From CP2-2F sp034432555 (GTDB lineage Bacteria > Chloroflexota > Anaerolineae > Aggregatilineales > UBA2796): a DNA stretch of 64,000 nt. The DNA lies in assembly GCA_034432555.1 (NCBI GenBank), contig DAOUBW010000014.1, positions 124,001 to 188,000 of the forward strand, given 5' to 3'. The notes below the pieces were generated by a model that saw only the letters and a list, made by a program, of their open reading frames with translations, did no database searches and was not told the origin of the DNA. A program made the translations under genes and the position numbers. Below, in pieces: positions 8,472 to 16,934 of the stretch (positions within the stretch are counted from its first letter, which is position 1; each line of letters begins with the position of its first letter).

Positions 8472-9538
8472 TTCCTCGAAGTATCGTCAAGGCGCGCAAA
8501 ATACATCTTGCCCGCCGAAGTCTGGATCATGCGGACGATGACCACATCAATTTTGCGGTCAAGGTGGCGGCGTCCGTCCTCCACCACCACCATAGTGCCA
8601 TCGTCAAGGTAGCCCACGCCCTGTCCCGGCTCACGCCCTTCGGCAATCACCTGAATGGTGATCACCTCGTTGGGCAGAATAACCGCTTTGACCGCATTGG
8701 CAAGGTCGTTGATGTTCAGCACCTGCACGCCTTGCAAATTGGCGGTGCGCTTCAGGGTATAGTCGGTGGTGAGCAGCAGGGCGTTCATCTGTTTGGCAAG
8801 CGCCACCAGCTTATGATCCACCTCGCGGACGTTCTCCACATCCAAATCGCGCATACGGACGGGAACTTTACTCTCGCGCTGCATCTCTTCCAAAATTTCC
8901 AAGCCGCGCCTGCCGCGGTTGCGCCGCAAAGTATTGCTTTCGTCGGCGATGTGCTGAATTTCGCGCAGCACAAAACTCGGCACGATCAGCTCACCTTGCA
9001 GGAAGCCGGTCTTGCTAATATCGAGGATGCGCCCATCAATGATGGCGCTACTATCCACCAAAATGCTGACGTTGCCCGTGTAAACGCTGGACGGCTCTAG
9101 CTCCGAGCGTGCCTCAGCAGGGCGCAGCAGGCGTGGCGCAATCTGGAGCAGGTCTTGGGCGCGCAAGGCAAAGACGGTCACGCTCAGGTAGCCTAAAATC
9201 ACCATCATCACCACGGGCAGCCACTGGCTAAGCGGCGCAGGCAACAAGCCTAACGGGACAGAGGCAAGGGCAGCTATCGCCAAGCCAAGCAGCAAGCCGA
9301 TGATAGCAGTCACCAACGTTTCGGCGGGCGTTTCCATGATGGCGTTACGGGCAATGCGCGCCGGACGCGTGGTGAAATAGGGCGTCAGGATTAAACCTGA
9401 CAAAGCGCCGACCAGCCCAAAGAGCAGGGTTGTGGCTTCCCGCGTTAAGGGCGGCACCGCCAATTCAACCCCAAAGCGCGCACCGAGCACTGCCAGACTG
9501 ACCATGCCGATTAGCCGCCAGATTAACTCGGATGTCAT
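8468..9538 (-). CDS. Membrane-anchored PIN-TRAM domain protein (YacL-like putative RNase)
   Basis: The first ~130 of 356 residues form four hydrophobic segments. The PIN domain follows (about 157-275) with its acidic residues in place: D162 and D168 (VDSSAIIDGR), E193, D241 and D259 (LLLTTDY). A C-terminal TRAM domain (about 280-345, VITIQVIAEGREPGQGVGYLDDGTMVVVE in part) probably binds RNA. The family equals the YacL/PRAT-type proteins of Firmicutes, proposed nucleases of unknown substrate. The gene has a GAGGAG ribosome site about 9 nt before the ATG and leads directly into gltX. This kind of pairing with a tRNA synthetase is consistent with a translation-linked role, which is inference. 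Confidence 0.88.
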   Translation of the reverse strand: MTSELIWRLIGMVSLAVLGARFGVELAVPPLTREATTLLFGLVGALSGLILTPYFTTRPARIARNAIMETPAETLVTAIIGLLLGLAIAALASVPLGLLPAPLSQWLPVVMMVILGYLSVTVFALRAQDLLQIAPRLLRPAEARSELEPSSVYTGNVSILVDSSAIIDGRILDISKTGFLQGELIVPSFVLREIQHIADESNTLRRNRGRRGLEILEEMQRESKVPVRMRDLDVENVREVDHKLVALAKQMNALLLTTDYTLKRTANLQGVQVLNINDLANAVKAVILPNEVITIQVIAEGREPGQGVGYLDDGTMVVVEDGRRHLDRKIDVVIVRMIQTSAGKMYFARLDDTSRK

Positions 9539-9578
9539 CTCGGTGCGTTTCTCCTCAGCTGCACTAGACTAAAGCCTG

Positions 9579-9584
9579 ATTGTA
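9579..9584 (-). promoter_or_regulatory. -10 element for the PIN-TRAM/gltX operon
   Basis: TACAAT on the minus strand, about 40 nt upstream of the ATG at 9538, in an otherwise gene-free 218-nt divergent gap. No convincing -35 box was found. Confidence 0.4.
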
Positions 9585-9714
9585 GCACACTGCGGGGTGT
9601 TCTATCCAGAAGTTATTTGAAAGGGATGGGTGAAAGTGGGGGAAACCACCAAAATGGTAGGCTTTTGTGAGAGGCTTTGGCAGGCTGCTGTGTGCCAAAG
9701 GTTGGCTTGTCCTG

Positions 9715-9720
9715 TATAAT
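9715..9720 (+). promoter_or_regulatory. -10 element for the response regulator/kinase operon
   Basis: A perfect TATAAT, 36 nt upstream of the ATG at 9757. The -35 region is weak (GTGCCA at 9692-9697, 17-nt spacing), which may mean activator dependence. Confidence 0.5.
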
Positions 9721-9756
9721 GTTCACAGAATGCTATGACTCAGGCTGTGGTGCGAT

Positions 9757-10449
9757 ATGAAAATCCTGATTGTTGATGACGAACAGAACATCCGAGAGCA
9801 GCTCGGCAAGCGCCTGCGGCGAGACGGCTTCACCGTCTTCACCGGCGCCAACGGGCTGGAAGGGTTGCGCCAATTCCACACCGAGCGCCCCGATTTGGTG
9901 GTGTTGGATATTGTGATGCCAGAGATGGACGGGTTGACGGTCTGCCAGCGCATTCGTGAGGTTGCCGAGACGCCGATCATGATGCTTTCCGCTAACGCTG
10001 TTACTGAGGAGGACGTTGTGCGTGGGCTGACGGCGGGCGCTGATGAGTACCTTGAGAAGCCCGTCGGCATGGATGCCTTTGTGGCACGGGTGCGGGCGCT
10101 GATGCGCCGTGCCACGATGGTGAGCGCCGAGGACGAAAAGAGTTACAGCGACGGGCACCTGATGGTTGACCTGAAGCGCCGCCAGGTCTATGTGCGTGGT
10201 GTGAAGGAACACCTAACGCCCACCGAATTTAAGCTGCTGGCGGTGCTGTTGGAGAATGCAGGACGCGTTGTTTCGCAGCGCGAATTGCTCGAACAGGTCT
10301 GGGGACAAGAATACGCCGAGGATTTGTACTACCCCCGTGTGTACATCAGCCAACTGCGCCGCAAAATCGAGCCAGACGCTGCCAACCCAACTTACATCCT
10401 GACCGAACACCGCGTCGGCTACCGTTTTGAAAAGCAGCCAAACGGCTGA
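9757..10449 (+). CDS. OmpR/PhoB-family response regulator
   Basis: A 230-residue two-component regulator. The receiver domain has the acidic pair D7/D8 (VDDEQ), phospho-acceptor D51 (VVLDIVMPEMDG), S78 (MLSAN) and K101 (LEKPVG). A winged-helix DNA-binding domain follows (about 135-228), with the usual HLTPTEFKLLAVLLENAGRVVSQREL and the C-terminal ...YISQLRRKIEPD...YRF. It is encoded 19 nt upstream of a histidine kinase and is presumably phosphorylated by it. The target genes are not evident. Confidence 0.95.
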   Translation: MKILIVDDEQNIREQLGKRLRRDGFTVFTGANGLEGLRQFHTERPDLVVLDIVMPEMDGLTVCQRIREVAETPIMMLSANAVTEEDVVRGLTAGADEYLEKPVGMDAFVARVRALMRRATMVSAEDEKSYSDGHLMVDLKRRQVYVRGVKEHLTPTEFKLLAVLLENAGRVVSQRELLEQVWGQEYAEDLYYPRVYISQLRRKIEPDAANPTYILTEHRVGYRFEKQPNG

Positions 10450-10468
10450 GAACCGATAAGGGATCACC

Positions 10469-12397
10469 TTGGCACTCAGTGGCATCGCGCTGATTGTGAG
10501 CATCGCTGCGTTGCTGCTCTCGCTGCTGATGCTCATCCTCATCCTGTGGCAAGATGCGCGCAGCACCAACAGCCGCACCTATGCGCTCTTTGTCGGGATG
10601 GTGATCGTGTGGTCAAGCGGTGTGCTGATCAGCCGTTTGGGCGCCTCGGTCGGTGCTGCGCCAAGCCTGATCAGTTTAGGAGTGCGCCTGATCGAGATCG
10701 GCTTTACCGGCGCCTGTGTGGTTAGCTATTTGCTGGTCTTTGTGCTGAGCAGCGGGCAGGGCGAGCGCCTCACACGCCTGATTCATGCGGCGGTGTGGAG
10801 TGTGCTGATCCTACAAAGCGTGCTTGTCTTAAGCACCGAGCTGCCACGCTACCAAATCCGTGCTGACGGTGCGCTGATTTACCGCCTGAGCGAGTGGGGC
10901 GTGCTGACCTATACACTGGTCACAGCGGCAACGCTCGTTTTATTATGGCAGCGCCGCCGCAAACTGAAAAGCCGCTGGTCGCTGCTTGGCATCAGCTTGT
11001 TTTGTCTGGGCGTGCTGATTGAACTGATCAGCCCTGAGCTGCGCTATCGCGGCGTTGGCAGCAGCCTAAGCGCCGTTGCGACGTTGGCGATCAGCTATGC
11101 GATGTTGCAAACGCAGATCATCGCGCCGCTGATCGGGCGGGCGCAGCAGCTTGAGAGCGTGCGCGCCGTCGGCTTGACGATCACACAAAGTCTGAACCTC
11201 TCGCGTGTGCTGGCGACCATTGCCGAGCGCGCCGCTCTAATCCTTCAGGCAGATTGCGCCCTGATCTTCCTCAATCACGGTGATTATCTAGAGCTTGCCG
11301 CCGAATATAACCTTTCCCCAAAATTCATTGGCACGCGCTTGGCGCATGGCGAGGGCTTGGTTGGCAGCGCTGCGCGCACGCGCCAAACGCAGCAGGTGGA
11401 GAGCTATCGGCGCGATTGGCACGGCGCGCCCGATATTCCCTATGCCAAAGAAGGCTTTGGCGCAGCCGTTGCGGTGCCGCTGCTGCTGGATCAGGCTGTG
11501 CAAGGGGTGCTGCTGGTGGTGGCAGGGATGGACAGCAAACGCTTTGACCGCGACGACCTGCATTTGCTTGGCTTGCTCAGCCCACAGGCGGCAGTTGCCA
11601 TCGCTAACAGCCGCAACTACGAGGCGCAGCGCCAATTGGCAGAGGAGCTGACCGAAGCAACCAACCAATTGCGCGATATGGATAAGGTCAAGACGCAAAT
11701 GCTGCAAATGACCAGCCACCAATTGAAAAATCCGCTTTTTTCGGCGCTCTCCACCTTAGAGAACCTTCAGCATGAAGTGCGCGACCTGCCCAACGGTGAA
11801 GTGCAGGAGAGCCTAAGCGTGATCCATGCCGAATTGCAGCGTATGGAGCGCATCGTAGCAAACATCTTGAACCTAGAGCGTGTGCAAAACGGCAAACTTG
11901 CTTACACTGAACTGAATATTGAGGAAATTGTTGAGGCAGCCGTGCGCGATTTGAGCAGGCAGGCACAGCAAAAGGGCTTGACTTTACAGGTTGAATGCCA
12001 AGCGCCACTGCCTACCTTGCGCGGTGATCGGCATTTCCTGACGCAAGCGCTTGCCAACTTGCTGGAAAATGCCCTCAAATTCACGCCAGTTGGCGGCACG
12101 GTGCAAGTTCATGCCGCCGAAATTCAAGATTGCATCGTGATCAGGGTCAGCGATAGCGGTGTTGGCATTCCACACGCCGATCTCTCGCGTGTGTTTGAGC
12201 GCTTTTTCCGCGTCGAACAGCCGAACATCGAACATGCCCGCGGCTCAGGCTTGGGTTTAAGCCTCGTGAAGGCGGTGGTGGATGCTCACAGTGGGCGCGT
12301 CTGGCTGGAGAGCGCCGTCGGGCAAGGCACAACGGTCTATATGGCGCTGCCCATCAAACCTGTAACCGAAAGCGCCGCCGAGATCACCTTACGCTAA
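10469..12397 (+). CDS. Sensor histidine kinase with 7TM-type membrane region and GAF domain
   Basis: This 642-residue kinase is the likely partner of the preceding regulator. It starts with TTG at 10469, supported by AAGGGA (10456-10461) at a normal distance; no in-frame ATG lies nearby. The first ~220 residues form about seven hydrophobic segments of the histidine-kinase N-terminal 7TM type. A GAF domain follows (about 230-385), then a short coiled coil. The dimerisation/phosphorylation helix has H417 in MTSHQLKNPL, where H is followed by Q rather than the usual E. The ATPase domain shows N (LLENALKF), DSGVG, and GSGLGLSLVK. The signal is unknown. Confidence 0.93.
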   Translation: MALSGIALIVSIAALLLSLLMLILILWQDARSTNSRTYALFVGMVIVWSSGVLISRLGASVGAAPSLISLGVRLIEIGFTGACVVSYLLVFVLSSGQGERLTRLIHAAVWSVLILQSVLVLSTELPRYQIRADGALIYRLSEWGVLTYTLVTAATLVLLWQRRRKLKSRWSLLGISLFCLGVLIELISPELRYRGVGSSLSAVATLAISYAMLQTQIIAPLIGRAQQLESVRAVGLTITQSLNLSRVLATIAERAALILQADCALIFLNHGDYLELAAEYNLSPKFIGTRLAHGEGLVGSAARTRQTQQVESYRRDWHGAPDIPYAKEGFGAAVAVPLLLDQAVQGVLLVVAGMDSKRFDRDDLHLLGLLSPQAAVAIANSRNYEAQRQLAEELTEATNQLRDMDKVKTQMLQMTSHQLKNPLFSALSTLENLQHEVRDLPNGEVQESLSVIHAELQRMERIVANILNLERVQNGKLAYTELNIEEIVEAAVRDLSRQAQQKGLTLQVECQAPLPTLRGDRHFLTQALANLLENALKFTPVGGTVQVHAAEIQDCIVIRVSDSGVGIPHADLSRVFERFFRVEQPNIEHARGSGLGLSLVKAVVDAHSGRVWLESAVGQGTTVYMALPIKPVTESAAEITLR

Positions 12398-12434
12398 AAT
12401 TTGCCCTACAGCGTTCTCCATAGCCACAAATACA

Positions 12435-12484
12435 GCACACAGGGAAAGCGCGCCGCGGCAGAGGTCAAGTCTCTCCCTGTGTGC
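12435..12484. terminator. Long hairpin between convergent kinase and permease genes
   Basis: Perfect 11-bp arms GCACACAGGGA (12435-12445) and TCCCTGTGTGC (12474-12484) enclose a 28-nt GC-rich loop. It fills the 93-nt gap between convergent stops at 12397 and 12491, as expected for a bidirectional terminator, although no T-run is present. Confidence 0.5.
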
Positions 12485-12490
12485 AGCGCC

Positions 12491-13561
12491 CTAGCTTGCT
12501 AAGGCTAAGCGTTTTTGTTGGCGCTCAAAGATCAGCACCAAGATCAAGATCATGGCGCCGATCAGGGCAAGCAACACCGCTAACTCGCCGCCGATGTCCC
12601 CCAAACTTGCATTCCGCTGGCTGACCGCCAAGACCGGATTCAGGATGTAGTAAGTTGGGAACACCTGGGCGATCCATTGCGGAATATCTGGCACAAGCTG
12701 GACGAGCGCTGGCGCAAACAGCACCAAACCGCCCGCCTTGATGACTGCCAACAGCACATTGATATCCTTCACAAACGAGCCGAGCAGCACGCCAAACACT
12801 GAGGCTGCCGCCGCCCCTAACGCCAACACCATCACCAAGAGCGCTGGCTGCCCACCAAAAGCGTTGTTGATGATTAGCACCATCAAGCCCATCAGTGTGC
12901 TGATGCCCACCCCAAGCAGCGCTTTGGCGGCGTACACATCCAACAGCGAGGCAGGCGTTATGGTGAGCGCGCTCAGCGTGCGCTTTTGCTTCTCATCAAC
13001 CAGTGAGGCGGCTGGCACCAGCACACCGCCAAGAATGATCGCCATCAGCACAATCATCGGCAGCAGGCGCTCAGTCCAACTGATGTTGCTTGTCTCGCCC
13101 AGCTGTACCACATTCAAGCTGATCAGCGACGGCGCGTTGGTGGCAGATAGGATGAGCTGATCAAGCGTACTGTTGATGATGGCAATGTCCTTGGCAAGGC
13201 TTTGGCTCCAATAGAGCGTAGTCAACGTCGGTTGCTGACCAACAGCCAATGCCGCATCAAAGCCTGTTGGAAAGATCACGCCCGCCATAACGCCGCCGCG
13301 CTGAACTGCCTCGCGCAAGGCTGCTGCATTGGTATAGGCGATGACCTCAAGATGGTCGGTTGCCAGCAGGCGTGCTGTGATGGCAGATTGCCCTGCATCG
13401 TAAACGCCCAAGCGCGGCGTCTCTGAGAAGAGATCGCCAAAGACCAACGCCACCAACAGCGAAAGGATAATCGGCATGAGCAGCGCATAGGTGAAGAAAA
13501 AGTTGGTTTTGCCCTGCCGAATCTCCTTGCCGAGCAGGATCAGAATATGTCTCGGATTCAT
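12491..13561 (-). CDS. ABC-2 family exporter permease (NatB-like)
   Basis: A 356-residue membrane protein with one N-terminal segment, a large extracytoplasmic domain (about 45-165) and five or six C-terminal hydrophobic segments, the usual ABC-2 layout. The motif LVDEKQKRTLSALTITPASLLDVYAAK at about 190-215 is the E-x-x-x-x-T-L-x-x-L-x-x-x-P coupling region. It is the last gene of a TetR-ATPase-permease-permease operon, and its ATG overlaps the upstream permease stop (ATGA). It probably forms a heterodimeric channel with that permease. Export of a toxic compound or of sodium ions is plausible but not shown. Confidence 0.88.
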   Translation of the reverse strand: MNPRHILILLGKEIRQGKTNFFFTYALLMPIILSLLVALVFGDLFSETPRLGVYDAGQSAITARLLATDHLEVIAYTNAAALREAVQRGGVMAGVIFPTGFDAALAVGQQPTLTTLYWSQSLAKDIAIINSTLDQLILSATNAPSLISLNVVQLGETSNISWTERLLPMIVLMAIILGGVLVPAASLVDEKQKRTLSALTITPASLLDVYAAKALLGVGISTLMGLMVLIINNAFGGQPALLVMVLALGAAAASVFGVLLGSFVKDINVLLAVIKAGGLVLFAPALVQLVPDIPQWIAQVFPTYYILNPVLAVSQRNASLGDIGGELAVLLALIGAMILILVLIFERQQKRLALAS

Positions 13562-14625
13562 GCGAAACGCCTCCGCAGCGTGACGCTGCCAATAACCAAT
13601 GTGCCACCGCCAATGATCAACAAAGCCAGCAGGTTAGGCGCAACATCGCCTAAAGACGCGCTGAAATTGATGGTGCGGTGTAGGGTATCTACCAGATAGT
13701 AAGATGGGATGTACGTCATCCAGCCCGAACCTATGCTTGGGAAGATCAGGGTGAACGAGGGCAGCGCCAAGACGATCAACGCCAGCATTCCCCAGCCAAT
13801 CACAGACATCATATCGCGGGAGAGGGCGGCGATCAGAAAGCCGATGCCCGTGATCAACAGGCAGCCGATAAGCAAGGTTAGGGTGATGAGCAGCGGATCG
13901 GCTGCCAATTTGCCCGCAATCGCCACGATGACAAAGACCTGCACAAATGCCAGACCAATGCCCATGACTGCCTTGCTGGCGAAGAACTGCGGCGTGCCAA
14001 GCGGCGTGATTAGGACTGCCTGTGCCGTTCTGTGTTCCACTTCCTCAACAATCAGCGTTGCCAAGCCCATAATTTCCACCGCCAAGATGGTCAAGACCAA
14101 GGTTGGCAGCATACGATCACGCAGTGGGATAGGCGTATCCACTGGTTGTCCCAGCACTTCTGTAACACGAGTCACGCCTGACACACCGGCGAGGCTGTTA
14201 AAGCCTGCGGTCAGGACGCTGTTCAGGGCATCGCGCACTTCAGAGGGCGTCGTCGGCGCATAGTACAGCGAAAGGCTGATCGGCTCAGCGCGGCGCACTG
14301 CGGCAAGTGCATCCGCAGGCAGCACCAAGCCCGCCAGATAGTCGCCTTTTTCGACCGCTGCGATGAGCGCCTCTTTTGAGTCAAAGGTGACGATGGTCAA
14401 GCCGTCGCTCAGCTCGCCCTCGCCTAAGGGCAGCGCGCCAGTCAGCCCGCCCGCCACACCCTCAACGTGGACGGCAAAGGGCAGCCGTTCCTCAACGGTT
14501 GACGGCAGCATGAAGTAGACCAGCAGGTAGAACGCCAAGCCCAGCAGCGTGATCAGCGCGAAAAACTGGTTGCGGAAGAACAGCTTAACATCCTTTTGGA
14601 CGAGTGCAACAATCATGCGGATCAT
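13558..14625 (-). CDS. ABC-2 family exporter permease
   Basis: A 355-residue paralogue-like partner of the following permease with the same topology: N-terminal segment, extracytoplasmic domain (about 50-160), then membrane helices. The coupling motif is VEEVEHRTAQAVLITPLGTPQFFASK near residue 195. ATGA overlaps join it to the ATPase upstream and the second permease downstream, so all three are made together. Two different half-permeases with a single ATPase suggest a heterodimeric membrane domain on an ATPase homodimer. Confidence 0.88.
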   Translation of the reverse strand: MIRMIVALVQKDVKLFFRNQFFALITLLGLAFYLLVYFMLPSTVEERLPFAVHVEGVAGGLTGALPLGEGELSDGLTIVTFDSKEALIAAVEKGDYLAGLVLPADALAAVRRAEPISLSLYYAPTTPSEVRDALNSVLTAGFNSLAGVSGVTRVTEVLGQPVDTPIPLRDRMLPTLVLTILAVEIMGLATLIVEEVEHRTAQAVLITPLGTPQFFASKAVMGIGLAFVQVFVIVAIAGKLAADPLLITLTLLIGCLLITGIGFLIAALSRDMMSVIGWGMLALIVLALPSFTLIFPSIGSGWMTYIPSYYLVDTLHRTINFSASLGDVAPNLLALLIIGGGTLVIGSVTLRRRFA

Positions 14626-15488
14626 CCGTGCAGCCCCCTTCCCGTCACGCTCACGAAAATATCCTCTAGCGTTGCTTCCTCGCTGTGAACGGTGATCACC
14701 CGCTCATTCTGGAAAAGGTCGTACAGCTTTTGTGGCGTATCCTCGGCGTCAAGCACCACTTCGCGGATTTCAGCCGCGCCTTTGGCAGCTTGCACCTCCA
14801 CGCGCAAGGCACGCTTGCCATAGGCTTGTTTGAGCGCTGCCGGTGTATCCAGCGCAACGATTTTGCCCTTATTGATAAACGCCACACGGTTGGAGAGTTT
14901 GTCTGCCTCCACCATATCATGCGTCGTTAGCAAGACGGTGGTACCGTTCTGGGCAGCCTCACGGATCAGGGCGTGAACGGTTTGGGAAGAAACCGGGTCG
15001 AGTCCGTCGGTCGGTTCATCCAGAAACAAGACGCGCGGGTTGTTGATCAAGGCACGTGCCAGCATCAGGCGCTGCTTCATACCTTTGGAGTAGTTGGCAA
15101 CACGCTCTTTCTCGCGTCCACCTAGCCCAACTTTCTCCAGCAGCGTGATGGCGTTAAAGTTCTTCACGCCAAACAACTGCGCGAAGAGGGTCAGGTTTTC
15201 GACGGCGTTCATCTGCTCGTAGAGGTTGGTTGTCTCGAACAGCACACCGATATGTGCCTGCACAGCGTTGGTGTTCTGCGCGATATCTTTGCCGAGCAGC
15301 ACTGCCTTGCCAGAGGCAGGGCGAAGCTGCCCCGTCAACATTTTAACTGTGGTAGATTTACCGGCACCATTAGGACCTAAAAAACCCAGCACCTCGCCTT
15401 CGGGAATATCGAAACTGATGTGATCAACTGCCAAGAGGTCACCATACCGATAGGTTAAGTCCTGTGCAGAGATGGCATACTGCGTCAT
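14622..15488 (-). CDS. ABC transporter ATP-binding protein (exporter)
   Basis: This 288-residue ATPase has Walker A GPNGAGKST (38-46), signature YSKGM (133-137), Walker B VLFLDEP (153-159) and the H-loop TTHD. The C-terminal ~70 residues form the accessory domain of DrrA/NatA-type ATPases. It energises the two permeases that follow. The 92-nt gap from the TetR gene contains an inverted repeat, AGGGCGC (15516-15522) with GCGCCCT (15548-15554), which could tune read-through from the regulator into the exporter genes. Confidence 0.92.
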   Translation of the reverse strand: MTQYAISAQDLTYRYGDLLAVDHISFDIPEGEVLGFLGPNGAGKSTTVKMLTGQLRPASGKAVLLGKDIAQNTNAVQAHIGVLFETTNLYEQMNAVENLTLFAQLFGVKNFNAITLLEKVGLGGREKERVANYSKGMKQRLMLARALINNPRVLFLDEPTDGLDPVSSQTVHALIREAAQNGTTVLLTTHDMVEADKLSNRVAFINKGKIVALDTPAALKQAYGKRALRVEVQAAKGAAEIREVVLDAEDTPQKLYDLFQNERVITVHSEEATLEDIFVSVTGRGLHG

Positions 15489-15580
15489 GATACACTTCTT
15501 TCTGTAGGGTCAAGCAGGGCGCTTAAGAGCATCTGGTCACGATCACCGCGCCCTAAAAGGTGTTTCGTGCGGTTGTGTCA

Positions 15581-16294
15581 TCAGGATGGATAGGTCTGTA
15601 GGGCGTCAAGCCACACCTGAACGGTCTCGATCTCTACGCGGAACACTGTGCCATACTGTGCGCCTAAAGTGCGTTCCAGTGCATCAAAGTAGACGTCATA
15701 GCAAGCGACGATCTGGGCGCTTTTTTGTTGCGGCGTAAGGTGCGTTCCGTCCTCAAAGAGCAATGCGCCGATAGCATTTTGCAAGCCAACCAAAAGGGAC
15801 AAAATGACGCTGCCAACCCGATCGGGATAGGCTGTTGTAAAGGTGCCTTCGGCGATTCCTTGCCGCACAATCTGGCTGAACAGGGGCGCAATGCGCTGAT
15901 CGATCAGTGCGTTCACCCGCTGGCGGACAAGAGCATTATCATCGGCAAACCATGCCCGCAGAATGCCGATTACCAAGCCTTTCTGGTTGAGCTTCCAACT
16001 GCTCATCGAGTCCAAAAACTGCCGAAACTTGAGCAAGGCGCTGAGAGTCGGATCATTCACAATCGGAATGATGATCTGCTCCGCCGCGTCTATCATGCGT
16101 TCGGTCAGCCCTTCCAAGAGCGCCTGCTTGGAGTCGAAGTAGTGGTAAAAGGCACCCTTTGAAATCTTCAACTCGTCCAGAACGTCTTGTATCGTCATCT
16201 GTGCAAAGCCTTTGCTATAGACCAGGCGCTGCACAACGTTCAGAATTTCGCTGCGTTTCTCGGCATATTCTTGCGGTTTGAGCGTGCGTGCCAT
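15581..16294 (-). CDS. TetR-family repressor of the adjacent ABC exporter
   Basis: A 237-residue regulator. The N-terminal helix-turn-helix (about 13-60) reads ...RSEILNVVQRLVYSKGFAQMTIQDVLDELKISKGAFYHYFDSK, an archetypal TetR DNA-binding domain; the rest is an all-helical ligand-binding/dimerisation domain. The ATG at 16294 has AAAGGAG about 5 nt upstream. It heads the operon that continues into the ATPase and two permeases. A perfect 17-bp palindrome lies 15 nt before the start codon, so autorepression relieved by an exporter substrate is the expected scheme. The ligand is unknown. Confidence 0.92.
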   Translation of the reverse strand: MARTLKPQEYAEKRSEILNVVQRLVYSKGFAQMTIQDVLDELKISKGAFYHYFDSKQALLEGLTERMIDAAEQIIIPIVNDPTLSALLKFRQFLDSMSSWKLNQKGLVIGILRAWFADDNALVRQRVNALIDQRIAPLFSQIVRQGIAEGTFTTAYPDRVGSVILSLLVGLQNAIGALLFEDGTHLTPQQKSAQIVACYDVYFDALERTLGAQYGTVFRVEIETVQVWLDALQTYPS

Positions 16295-16308
16295 ACTGCT
16301 CCTTTCTT

Positions 16309-16341
16309 AAACCGACCGTCGGTTTGCTAATTTATAGTATA
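16309..16341 (-). promoter_or_regulatory. TetR operator palindrome and -10 box
   Basis: AAACCGAC-C-GTCGGTTT at 16309-16325 is a perfect 8-bp palindrome around one central base. It closely resembles known TetR-family operators (core ACCGAC/GTCGGT). On the minus strand a TATACT box (16341-16336) sits just upstream, so bound repressor would cover the transcription start. Confidence 0.7.
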
Positions 16342-16383
16342 GATCATTTGGGCAGCCTGTCAATAGGCACACGGTGCGGGAGT

Positions 16384-16519
16384 GGTGAATTGTGTGGTGA
16401 TCGCCTAGCCAACCCCTGTCCCTAGCCCTTTCCCCGCAAGCAAGGAAAGGGAATCAGAGCGTGTGTCAAGTCCTGCCTTGCCGGCGGGGCGGAATGTAGG
16501 GTGGGGTAAATTCTTCTAA
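16384..16519. repeat. Dispersed repeat, copy B (reverse orientation)
   Basis: Read on the minus strand it starts TTAGAAGAATTTACCCCACC and continues with a GC-rich inverted stretch, CTCTGATTCCCTTTCCTTGC, GGGTTGGCT and ends with CACACAATTCACC. Copy C (53544-53693) has the same blocks in the same order, including both ends. That defines a unit of about 135-150 nt. The ends share only GAATT as an inverted repeat, so classical terminal inverted repeats are not evident. It lies between the TetR operator and a transposase-like fragment. Confidence 0.8.
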
Positions 16520-16543
16520 GCGGATGAGGCTTGTTACGGGCGA

Positions 16544-16831
16544 TTGGCAGAGTTTGGGCAACATAGCCACGCTTTTCCCCAAGTGTTGGCTTTACGCAGG
16601 TGCAAACATTGTTGCAGATCAGCGCCCCAGACTCTACGTGAAGCGCACAAAGGGAGTGAGATTATTCATGCGCTAGGGCAGGAACGCTATATCCATTATC
16701 CCGATGGGATGGGACGTGCTACGCTGGATAACAGCTTTATTGAGCGCAAACTTAGGCTAACCGCCAGCGGTAGACATTGGAACCCAGTGGGCAAATTGCT
16801 CGATCTGGCGGCGGCTGTGGCAAGGGAATGA
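16544..16831 (+). pseudogene. Possible transposase remnant (IS66-like C-terminus)
   Basis: An open frame of 95 codons whose second half reads IHYPDGMGRATLDNSFIERKL and then TASGRHWN. The D-N-x-x-x-E-R-x-x-R pattern followed by a G-R-x-W motif resembles the C-terminal catalytic region of IS66-family transposases (consensus IDNN..ER.IR...GRKNW). The first ~40 codons show no recognisable domain, no ribosome site is visible and everything upstream of the catalytic helix is missing. It is probably a decayed fragment. The family assignment is tentative; another DDE family or chance similarity is possible. Confidence 0.35.
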
Positions 16832-16880
16832 ATTGAGCATACGACCTCAGCGCTTTGTTAGCCAAATTCGCGTGCTGCGC

Positions 16881-16886
16881 TATAAT
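16881..16886 (+). promoter_or_regulatory. -10 element for the unknown 435-residue gene
   Basis: A perfect TATAAT 49 nt upstream of the ATG at 16935. A TTGTTA at 16855-16860 lies 20 nt further upstream, a longer spacer than usual. Confidence 0.4.
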
Positions 16887-16934
16887 GACCCCATACTCGG
16901 CGCGAAAAGCATTCGATGAGGCGCGAATTTCACC

